Origin: Erigeron canadensis
Taxonomy: Eukaryota > Streptophyta > Magnoliopsida > Asterales > Asteraceae
Length of the DNA: 64,000 nt
Direction: 5' to 3'
NCBI RefSeq assembly: GCF_010389155.1
Contig: NC_057763.1
Location: forward strand, 3,004,475 to 3,068,474
Of this stretch, positions 35,201 to 44,364 are shown piece by piece (the first letter of the stretch is position 1; the number at the start of each line of letters is the position of its first letter). Position numbers and translations under genes: made by a program. The notes below the pieces were generated by a model. The model did not search any database, was not told where the DNA came from, and saw nothing but the letters and a program-made list of their open reading frames with translations.

Positions 35201-35941
35201 GTGAAAGAGACTGGACAAAATGTGATTCAGTATAACGTAAAGCTTTTATTTTATTAAATAAATGTTATGTTTAAATCAAATTTGATTCAACACTGAAATA
35301 ATTTTATGTCAATGAAGGTATTGCATAACCTTGTGGATGGTTCTGTTGTGTGTACCTGTAGACACTATCTCCGTTTAAGTCTACTTTGCCGACATTGTTT
35401 CAGTGTTTTGAAGAACAATAATATAGATGAAATACATGCACAATACATTATGAGGCGGTGGACAAAAGGCATCATACCACCTGATTTGAGATCAAGCAGA
35501 AACAGATTTGACAATGGAAATGTTGGTACTCAAAAGATGGTTGCTGAAGCAAGTTCAGTTTTTGAGGACTGCTTGCATCTTGTTGTGAACGATGATGAAA
35601 AACTTAAAGAGTTTCTTGAAAGAGTCAAATCGTTGAAGTTAGAAGTTGAGGCTGATATGGCAAACCAACCACCAAAGAAAAAAAATGAAGTGATATCAAG
35701 AATGATGGATGTTGAAAAACCAGATTTAAATGAAATAAAAAACCCTCCAGTTGGAGTGTATAAGGGATGTGGAACTGTTAACCGTATAATGGGCGGTAAG
35801 GAGAAAGGAATAAAAGAAGGCAATAAAAGAAAGAGAAAGTATACTACATGCGGAGATACGAATCACAACAGCAGGACATGTGGAAAAAAGAAACAAAAAT
35901 TCAATGAAAAAGTGAATACTGAAGGAGCTTCAAACAATTAG
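32265..35941 (+). CDS. FAR1-related sequence (FRS/FHY3-FAR1 family) protein
   Basis: Multi-exon gene. Supported exons are 33,085-33,901, 34,289-34,547, 34,637-35,236 and 35,318-35,941, all with GT-AG borders and matching phase. A Ser-rich first exon from ATG 32,265 is likely but its donor is unclear. Order of domains: FAR1 zinc-finger DNA-binding region (CRKMYHEYAYYSGFEIRKGS ... TGCRARVRF ... 'NHELVP'); MULE transposase core (SFDATYRTN, then VVTDQDKAM, CMWHITQKL); SWIM zinc finger (VVCTCRHYLRLSLLCRHCF); C-terminal basic tail with a zinc-knuckle-like CGDTNHNSRTC. FAR1-family proteins are transcription factors domesticated from Mutator-like transposases, acting in the nucleus; some close relatives remain transposases. 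No stop or frameshift lies within exons 2-5. Introns are packed with the AAAATCAWATATGATTTT palindrome, absent from the exons. Confidence 0.88.
32550..33060 (+). repeat. palindrome-motif block in FRS intron 1
   Basis: About nine copies of AAAATCAWATATGATTTT or near variants occupy the intron between the Ser-rich exon and the FAR1-domain exon. Most are followed by GT or GTA. This is the left edge of the motif domain: I see no such cluster further left in the window. Confidence 0.85.
33930..34260 (+). repeat. palindrome-motif block in FRS intron 2
   Basis: At least six copies (e.g. from 34,048, 34,073, 34,138, 34,202) lie in this 387-bp intron. The much shorter introns 3 and 4 (89 and 81 bp) carry one copy each, next to their acceptor or in mid-intron. 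Confidence 0.8.
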
Positions 35942-37447
35942 ACAAGTAATTTTTTTCTTTATGACAAATATTCTATTCTTGGATTATAGTTTTAGTTGGT
36001 TAATCAATTGTCTAGAGATTGTGTAATAAAATTTGGTTCTGAAATATGATCAATTTTGATTTCTTCCTTGATAAATTCAAATATGATTTAGAGAATGTTT
36101 CTTCATATGGACTTCTTTTAAATGTTTCTTTTTTTCTAATATTATTCTCAAAATCAAATATGATTTTGAATGCCTTTTTCGTACAGTATGCGTAAAATCA
36201 AATATGATTCTATGTTTTTTTCACACAGTATGCTTAAAATCATATATGATTTTCTATACCTTACTCACACAATACGTTTAAAATCAAATATGATTTTGTA
36301 TACCTTTCTTACATAAGACAAAATAGTAAGATGAGTAACAATCTATCTTTAAATAAAATCTATTTATGATTAATTTTGTTTTCTTCTTTGATAAATTCAA
36401 ATATGATTTAGAGAATGTTTCTTCATATGGACTTCTTTTAAATGTTTCTTTTTTCCTAATATTATTCTCAAAATCAAATATGATTTTGTATGCGTTTTTC
36501 ACATAGTATGAGTAAAATCAAATATGATTATGTGTATTTTTCTTACAGTATGCTTAAAATCATATATGATTTTCTATACCTTACTCACACAATACGCTTA
36601 AAATCAAATATGATTTTGTATACCTTACTCACACATGCTTCATTGAAAGATTCTACATAAGACAAAATATTAAGATGAGTAACAATCTATCTTTAAATAA
36701 AATCCAATTATGATTATTTTTGTTTTCTTTTTTGATAAATTCAAATATAATTTATAAAATGTTTTTTCATATGGACTTCTAAATGTTCCTTTTTTTCTAA
36801 TATTATTCTCAACATCAAATATGATTTTGTATGCGTTTTTCACACAGTATGAGTAAAATCAAATATGATTTTGTGTATTTTTCACACAGTATGCTTAAAA
36901 TCATATATGATTTTCTATACCTTACTCACACAATACGCTTAAAATCAAATATGATTTTGTATACCTTTCTTACACATGCTTCAATAGTATGCGTAAAATC
37001 AATATGATTTTTATATCTTTTTCACACAGTACGCATAAAATCAAATATGATTTTGTATATGTTTCTACTTATTGACTCCACTTGTATATTTCATTAAATA
37101 CTTTATTCTAAAAATCAAATATGATTTTGTATAGGTTTCTACCATGGACTCGACTTGTATATTTCATTAAATAATTTATTCTGAAAATCAAATATGATTC
37201 TGTGTATATTTTTCACACAGTATGCTTAAAATCATATATGATTTTCTATAACTTACGATTAAAATCAAATATGATTTTGTATACATTTCTAACACAATAT
37301 GTTTACAATCAAATATGATATTCATTGTTAACAACACATGCTTTATTGAAAGATTCTACATAAGAAAAAATATTAACATGAGCAAAAATTTATCTTTAAA
37401 TAAAACAACAGTTATAAAAAAATAATCATAAAGGTCTTCCTCCTGAT
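35942..37447 (+). repeat. dense palindrome array with 320-344-bp higher-order repeat
   Basis: About 25 copies of the near-palindrome follow the FRS stop codon, spaced mostly 35-80 bp. A larger unit beginning GATAAATTCAAATATGATT recurs at 36,070, 36,390 and 36,734 (periods 320 and 344), carrying TTCTTCATATGGACTTCT and four to five motif copies each. A further shorter unit (CGACTTGTATATTTCATTAA) appears twice near 37,080-37,180. No ORF of note. It lies between the convergent FRS and F-box genes. Confidence 0.9.
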
Positions 37448-38582
37448 TCAGTGAAAATCTACATGTTCAACTAACTCGTTATCAGATAATTCATTATCAA
37501 TGTAGTTAGGTGAAGAAACATCTACACCAATCAAATTTGATGGTAAAACAAATCCTTTGACTTCCAAACGAGACAGAGCCTGCAGATTTTGGTCATTTTA
37601 AACAAATCAAATTTGATTTCTAAAAATACATATAACAAAGAAAACAGATACAAACACGTACCGCATAACAAGAAACACCTATTCTGACATGTTTCACATG
37701 TTGTAGTTTTATTAGAAGCATTTTAAGCAACTCTTCTTCATCATGCTTACGAGCCATCGGAAAAAAACGTGGCAAAACATAACCTAATTCCGCTTCGAGT
37801 ATACAAGATACATCTTGTAACAATATCTTTGAGATCCACAAACTACCAATTATTTTTAATGATGATATAAAAGGAGCATTGATGGTAAGATAAGATCGAT
37901 CGTCTTCAACAATATAGCCATCTAAAACCAATTTCTTAACACTAGTGCAGCTAATATCAAGCAATTCACCAATACAAGAACGTAATGTCAAACTGTTTAA
38001 CAAAGGGCTTCCAAACATAATATTAGCAATCAAATTTTCATCTAGTTCTGAATTTTCAATAGTTAAATGCCTAAGGTTGTTCCATCTTATAGAAACAGTC
38101 GGATGAAGAAGACAGAAACCTAATTCAATATTTGTGAAATGTGAATTCAAATAAAATGATTGAACAGCGATCGAGAACTGATCTTCATCTTCCACATATC
38201 TCAGATACATTTTGAATTCTTTGACATTTTTACTAACAACAAACTCTATCCAACTATTGATATAAGAGACAAATCGATTATCAAAATTAGCATCTAATTC
38301 AAACTTATTTATATTTCCCAACTCATATTGATTTAGGGTTTTATCAATAGCAACATAAAAACTTAAAAACGGTTTATCACAAACTTCAAAAACATCAAAA
38401 CCATGAATAGGAGAAGTATAAAATGCAAAATCATCAAGAAAAAGACAAGGAACAGATTTCCAAAGGTGTTCCCATCTTTTAGAAAGAGTACCTGTTCGAA
38501 TTGAGAATTTAGTTTTATCCAAACGAGATAGAATTTGATCAGTAATTAAAGAATCAGGTAAGCAACTTAACCGATCTAACAT
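37448..38582 (-). CDS. F-box/LRR protein, 350 aa
   Basis: Two exons, 37,662-38,582 (307 codons) and 37,448-37,579 (44 codons including stop), joined by an 82-bp GT-AG intron in phase 0. The N-terminus RLSCLPDSLITDQILSRLD ... 'TGTLSKRWEHLWKSVP' is a plant F-box (residues 3-43), the Skp1-binding module of SCF ubiquitin ligases. It is followed by LRR-like repeats (NNLRHLTIENSELDE; SPLLNSLTLRSC; CTSVKKLVLDG; APFISSLKIIGSL). The C-terminal part (KMLLIKLQHVKHVRIG) resembles the region where FBD domains begin, but a full FBD is not present. No breaks, so probably functional as a substrate receptor; the substrate is unknown. Its intron also contains an AATCAAATTTGATTT palindrome variant, linking it to its FRS and Ulp1 neighbours. 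Confidence 0.88.
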
Positions 38583-38800
38583 TTCATAAAAATCAAATTT
38601 CTTAAAATAAATTTAGATCTGTCCGTATATGTGTGTGTGTGTGTGTAATTTCCTTTTTTATATTTTCTTTATCTTTTTGGATTCTATCATTTTTGTAGTT
38701 TTCCTAAAAAATAAAATATATCAAAAATACTAAAATAATCTTTAATTATAAAAAATATAAGTAATGAAAATAAAAAATGATTTAAACTAGTAGGAGATGG
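38583..38800. promoter_or_regulatory. F-box gene upstream region with (GT)n
   Basis: Upstream of the F-box ATG. It holds a GT dinucleotide run (about 38,630-38,646) and AT-rich DNA up to the hairpin array. No defined promoter element. Confidence 0.35.
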
Positions 38801-39826
38801 GTGCATACGGTACGCTTAGGGTTTATGGTTTGAAGTTGTAGGGTTAGCCTAACGGCTAACCCTACGACTTCAAACCCTAAACCCTAAGCTACAAAGTAAA
38901 ACCCGAGGGGAAAGTTACATTCTAAAAGCCTAGATGCTCAACCCTAAAATGCTAAAGGCTACAAGAAGGGGACGGGTGCATAAGGTACGCTTAGGGTTTA
39001 TGGTTTGAAGTTGTAGGGTTAGCCTAACGGCTAACCCTACGACTTCAAACCCTGAACCCTAAGCTACAAAGTAAAACCCGAGGGGAAAGTTACATTCTAA
39101 AAGCCTAAATGTTAAACCCTAAAATGCTAAAGGCTAAAAGAAGGGGACGGGTGCATACGGTACGCTTAGGGTTTAGGGTTTGAAGTTGTAGGGTTAGCCG
39201 TTGAAGTTGTAGGGTTAGCCTAACGGCTAACCCTACGACTTCAAACCCTAAACCCTAAGCTACAAAGTAAAACCCGAGGGGAAAGTTACATTCTAAACGG
39301 CTAACCCTACGACTTCAAACCCTAAACCCTAAGCTACAAAGTAAAACCCGAGGGGAGAGTTACATTCTAAAAGCCTAAATGCTCAACCCTAAAATGCTAA
39401 AGGCTACAAGAAGGGGACGGGTGCATACAGTACGCTTAGGGTTTATGGTTTGAAGTCGTAGGGTTAGCCGGCTAACCCTACGACTTCAAACCCTAAACCC
39501 TAAGCTACAAAGTAAAACCCGAGGGGAAAGTTACATTCTAAAAGCCTAAATGCTCAACCCTAAAATGCTAAAGGCTACAAGAGGGGGACGGGTGCATACG
39601 GTACGCTTAGGGTTTAGGGTTTGAAGTCGTAGGGTTAGCCTGGCTAACGGCTAACCCTACGACTTCAAACCCTAAACCCTAAGCTACAAAGTAAAATCCG
39701 AGGGGAAAGTTACATTCTAAAAACCTAAATGATGAACCCTAAAATGCTAAAGCCTACAAGAGGGGGACGGGTGCATACGGTACGCTTAAGGGTTTAGGGT
39801 TTGAAGTCGTATGCTTAGCCTAACGT
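38801..39826. repeat. tandem array of long hairpins with telomere-like units
   Basis: A unit beginning GTGCATACGGTACGCTTAGG starts at 38,801, 38,976, 39,151, 39,421, 39,592 and 39,771 (periods 175, 175, 270, 171, 179). The 270 unit contains an extra internal duplication. Each complete unit holds a near-perfect inverted repeat with arms of about 33 bp: CTTAGGGTTT, a TTTGAAGT segment and GTAGGGTTAGCC, then a TAAC loop, then the reverse complement ending AAACCCTAAACCCTAAG. The arms carry telomere-type TTTAGGG/CCCTAAA repeats. The remainder (GCTACAAAGTAAAACCCGAG, AAAGTTACATTCTAAAA) is highly conserved. No coding. Confidence 0.93.
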
Positions 39827-41430
39827 ATGTGAAATCAAAAAAAATGAGATCGATATCATTAATCGAGTCAAAACTAAAATAAGTTGCTTAAAAATATAAC
39901 CGTTTGAAGTATTATATGATTTTAAACATAGTGTGAATTATCCATGCAAAATCATATTTGAATTATCCATAAGAATGATTTTACGTATACATTGGGAAAA
40001 ACATATACAAAATCATATATGATTTTATTTGTATATATAGACAAAAAAAAATGAGTTCGATATCATTAATCGTATTGAAAATCAAATATGATTTTAGTCG
40101 TAATTAGTCAAGCAAGTATACAAAATCATATATAATTTTGTGTAGGACATTTAGCTAACTTCCATCTCATTCTTAAAAAGACAATAGGAAATCAAAAATA
40201 ATTTCATGCATCATTTAGGAAACCTATGCAAAATCAAAAATAATTTTACAGATACATTAGAGGAAAACTATAGAAACTCATATATGATTTTGTATATTAA
40301 CCGTTTGAAGTCATATAACATTTTAAACATAGTGTGAATTATCCATACAAAATCATATTTGATTTTATTCATACTTATACAAAATAATTTTTGAATTATC
40401 CATAAGAATGATTTTACTTATGGACGGAGGATAAGATATACAAAATCATATATGATTTTATTTATAAAAGAAGAAAAAAAAATGAGTTCGATAACATTAA
40501 TCCTATTCAAAATCATATATGATTTTAGTCGTAATTAGTCAACCAAGTATACAAAATCATATATTATTTTGTGTAGGACATTTAGGTAACTTCCATCTCA
40601 TTCATAAAAAGACAATAGGAAATCAAAAATGATTTTATGCATCATTTAGGAAACCTATGCAAAATCATAAATGATTTTACACATACATTAGAGGAAAACT
40701 ATAGAAACTCATTTATGATTTTGTATATTACATCGAGTCAAAACTAAAATAAGTTGCTTACAAACTTAACCGTTTGAAGTCATATAAAATTTTAAACATA
40801 GTGTGAATTATCCATACAAAATCATATTTGATTTTATTCATACTTATACAAAATCATTTTTGAATTATGCAAAAGAATGATTTTACTTATGGATGGGGGA
40901 TAAGATATACAAAATCATATATGATTTTATTTATAAATGAAGACAAAAAAAGAAAATGAGTTTGATAACATTAATCCTATTCAAAATCATATATGATTTT
41001 AGTCGTAATTAGTCAACGAAGTATACCAAATCAAATATTATTTTGTGTAGGAGATTTAAGTAAGTTCCATTTAATTCATAAAAATACAATACGAAATCAA
41101 AAATGATTTTATGCATCTTTTAGGAAACCTATGGAAAATCAAAAATGATTTTACACATACATTAGAGGAAAACTATAGAAACTCTATTTATATCAAAAAA
41201 TCAAAATCCACTATTTATATCAAAAATTATTTTGCAAAAAATTTGGAGAAAATCTATAGAAAATAATATAATAATATGTGAATCATGTTGGAGAAAAAAT
41301 GAATTTCATACAAATAAACCTATTTAAAATCAAAAATGATTTTAAACGTAATGTTTAAAAACGCATAAGGTATCATATATGATTTAATTTATAAATCTGT
41401 TGTGAATCATATATGATTTTACACATACGT
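39827..41430 (-). repeat. palindrome array with 400-470-bp higher-order repeat
   Basis: About 30 copies of the near-palindrome, here mostly in the reverse orientation (ACAAAATCATATATGATTTTA). A higher-order unit starting CGTTTGAAGT recurs at 39,901, 40,302 and 40,771, carrying AATTATCCATA, GAGTTCGATA(T/A)CATTAAT, GGACATTTAG and CATCATTTAGGAAACCTATG. The last phrase reappears near 63,923, so the same family borders the Ulp1-like gene on both sides. Confidence 0.88.
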
Positions 41431-41439
41431 TATCAAGAA

Positions 41440-41827
41440 AACATAAAAAACGTAGGGGTAGTATTGTCTTTTTCACCGAATCCATTATATACTTCTTTTC
41501 CCCCCAAAATCCTTCATCTTCACACACGTACTCACAAACACATACAAACACACACTAAAAACCGGCGATTGATTTTGATATCTGTTTCTCTCCGGCATTG
41601 TTTCTTACCGTCGTAACGTCAATACAAATCCATTACATTTTGATATCTGTATTCTACTGTCGTACGCTTCCTCCATTATTTTCGTCCGTCGTACACTTCC
41701 TCCACTATCTCTGTGACTTAAAATATGAAATTTATCATCTTAAAAAATCATGGCTGAGAAGTCTAAATCGATAAATATGAAAAGGAAAAATGTATAGAAG
41801 ATTCTGAAAACTCAATTTCAGATTCAG
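41440..41827 (+). promoter_or_regulatory. candidate promoter, leader and first exon of the Ulp1-like gene
   Basis: A TATA-like TTATATAC (41,485-41,492) is followed by a CT/AC-rich leader typical of plant 5' UTRs and by ATG at 41,750. The reading frame (MAEKSKSINMKRK) stops at a TAG after 15 codons. A one-base shift would continue as acidic sequence to a consensus donor CAG|GTATAT at 41,828. After that the palindrome motif resumes, as in the FRS intron 1. I infer this is the original 5' end of the gene whose body starts near 60,070, now 18 kb away because of the nested insertions. Not proven. Confidence 0.4.
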
Positions 41828-42185
41828 GTATATTTTATATTTATTAATTCAATTTTTTTTTATATTTTTTTAATTTTATTTGATTTTTTTAGGGTTTTAG
41901 TTTATTTTTTTAGTTTTTTTTTAATTTTTAATTCTATGCTTACAGTCCACTGATTATGTAGTTAACTATGTGTACTGAATCATATTTGATTATGTATAGA
42001 GTTTTTAATGATATATGTTTTTTTAAATCTATGTGTAAAATCATATATGATTTTGTATATAGATTTGAGCTTTTTAACTTTGAGTGTACAATCAAATATC
42101 AATTTGTAATGAGGCTGTAGTTAGCTGTTTCCTTATGAATAGAATCATATTTGATTGTGTATATAGAATTTAGAGATATAGGTTC
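41828..42185 (+). repeat. palindrome-motif block, left of the nested insertion
   Basis: About four or five motif copies (AATCATATTTGATTATG, AAAATCATATATGATTTTG and variants), interspersed with TATATAGATTTGAG... text. The same text resumes at 59,645. The region is interrupted exactly at 42,181-42,185 (GGTTC) by the LTR element. Confidence 0.85.
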
Positions 42186-42825
42186 TGTGAATCCATCGAT
42201 AGCTACAGATCGCTCTCGAGATCGTCTATGATTATGTCGTGAGTGCGGAATCCTCACGAGATAACTAGTTTGATTAGTTAACGGGTATATCACTAATTAT
42301 CAAGTAAATAATCAGCCGTATGATGCTATATTCGTTTCTATAAGCTATAGAACGAACTTAGAGGTCTGGAGTACGTGTATGTCGAATATGATCACTTATT
42401 TTAGGGTATTCATTCGTATATATATGTTTCAGATCGAACTGGGCTTGCTGGGCTTTGTTCTTACGAACTTAGCTGCCCAACCCATGTAACGAAGTTAATC
42501 TTCGTTTGTACCAAACGAAGTTTATCTTCGTTTGCCTCTAACGAAGATATACCTTATCTTCGTTAGATGTAATACTTGGTTATATTCCTAAGTGTTTCAT
42601 TTTAAGAAATCCTAACACATATTATGTTTGTACTTGTATATCACACAACAAACATCATACATAACACATATATATAACACCAAAACATGTAATCGATCAT
42701 TACCAAAACATAAAGTCCATAATCTATCAATTACATATATAGATACGACATAAATTAACATAATGTCTTAATCTAAACGAAATATCAAATCTAAGTTACT
42801 GTTGTCACATCAACGTGCATCAACA
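42186..42825 (-). repeat. 3' LTR of the LARD-like element
   Basis: 640 bp, with TG...CA ends in element orientation. It includes several small hairpins made of ACGAAG/CTTCGT (e.g. TAACGAAGATATACC then TTATCTTCGTTA). Of the 640 bp only 42,466-42,825 has a counterpart at the other end. Confidence 0.8.
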
Positions 42826-42875
42826 AACTCCCCCTTGACAGCAGCACCTTCGATTTCTTAGTCTTCAAAATCTGA

Positions 42876-43981
42876 TCATTCATCAAACAACAATCTTTTG
42901 CTATTTGCATGAATATCTTCATGTAAGCAGAGTTGAAGTATCTTACGATATCTACTTTCTTCATGCTTCAAAAATGGCAAGAACGAACACTCTGTATCGT
43001 ATAACTTTCTCAGATCATTTCTTGAGAAGTTTACCAGCTGCATCGGATCATAAACTCTTCTCAACAAAATCTTCTTCTTTGAGTTTGCATACATCTTGGC
43101 TTCACCAGAATTTCGATCAATTTCCCAATTATCCATCTTGTCCAAGACATCTTGTGCCCATTTCTTGCCAGGGACCTTGATCATGCACTTAATATCATGT
43201 TGAACATACTCAACTGTTTTATCTGGCTTAACCACTCTTTTCTTCGATCTTGGCTCAATCTTAAACTGTGGTTTATCAGAATCTTTCATGTTCTTCCTCA
43301 ACCAGAAATCATTTCGAAGATTCTTACCAACAACATCAGCTAAACCATCATCGCTTGGATTGATAATCCAGTTATTTCGAAGCTCATGTAAATCTTCTTC
43401 ACACAAACTCCTGAAATGTCTCTCACACCATGCTAAGTACTGACAACCTTCTGGTCTTTTAAGCACAAACAGCTTCAGTTCATCATCATAAAACCAACTC
43501 CAGATGATTGTCTTGTACTTTGCAGCATCTTTGTCTGAGATATGAGTCCAATATAGATTTGGTTTCCATGTTTCCCTATGTACTATCCATTCATTAACTC
43601 TTTTCTCGGGAACATGTCGATCAACCATATGTAATGAATCATCATCTCTGAGAGGAACTGGAAAATCATTTGGATTGAATGGTCTTGTCACATTAATCTC
43701 ATAATCAGATGGAATCGATACATCACCATTCTTAGCATACACAACAAAATGTAGAACTTGAGTTAGGCTACTGAATGGAACTTGAAGCATTCTTTCCCAA
43801 ACATCTGATCTCTTCTGATTCAACACTCTACTCTCTTCAATCAATGGATCTTCAGGATTTGAGTCCCATACTTCATCAAACCCATAAGGCTTCTTGAATA
43901 TGTCTAGATTTGGTTCAGGAACAAATTCGCCTTCCTCGAGCTCATCACCATCAAAGAATAAATCTGTATAATCTGGATCAT
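42876..43981 (-). pseudogene. LARD-like element ORF, C-terminal exon
   Basis: Last exon of the element's only gene. A splice acceptor TTTAAATAG precedes 43,981 (minus strand), and the phase fits the donor CAG|GTTTCT after 44,168. It reads on from DDPDYTDLFFDG to a stop at 42,876. The part with PLRDDDSLHMVDRHVPEKRV, KRPEGCQYLAWCERHFRSL and 'KCMIKVPGKKWAQDVLDKM' matches no family I can name. From memory, such ORFs are common in Asteraceae genomes next to LTR elements. It sits at the 3' end of the element, just before the polypurine tract, where some plant elements carry an extra ('env-position') ORF. The exon itself has no breaks, but upstream exons do. Confidence 0.6.
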
Positions 43982-44167
43982 CTATTTAAATTTACACAAA
44001 TGAACACCAGAATAGAAAGAATAATCTTGATAATTATAATAAAGATGAAATGTACTTGTATAGAAATAAGATAAATTACATTTTCATTACACAAAATGTC
44101 ATAACTTATTACACACACTCAATTATACTACTATCTAAAAATCTTTATCATAGACAAAATTAGAAAC

Positions 44168-44364
44168 CTGAATCACGAGGAGCACCAGAAGGACCAGCAC
44201 CAGTACCAGAAGCACCAACAGCAGAAGTATCACCTCCTGTCTCCCTCTCGATCTCTGCACCCTTTCCTCTATCTTCAACTGGGCGAGAAACATTCCTATC
44301 ACCAGCATTATCAGCATCATCATCGTCATTCTGACGTCTTGGTTGAACCGCTGACAATCTGCAG
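44168..44364 (-). pseudogene. LARD-like element ORF, middle segment cut by the Ty3 insertion
   Basis: Reads RLSAVQPRRQNDDDD ... GPSGAPRDS in frame with the segment ending at 54,681, once the Ty3 element and one TGCAG copy are ignored. Low-complexity, acidic and Gly/Ser-rich. It ends at a donor CAG|GTTTCT. Evidence that the Ty3 element landed inside an exon. Confidence 0.7.

Noticed and set aside
38801..39826. True chromosome end (telomere)
   Set aside because: Only one or two TTTAGGG units per 175-bp unit, on both strands within hairpins, with genes on both sides; this is interstitial, telomere-like sequence.
36070..41430. CRISPR-like array (short palindromic repeats at regular spacing)
   Set aside because: Nuclear plant DNA with introns. 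Repeats are diverged, spacers are themselves repeated and of uneven length, and no cas genes are present.
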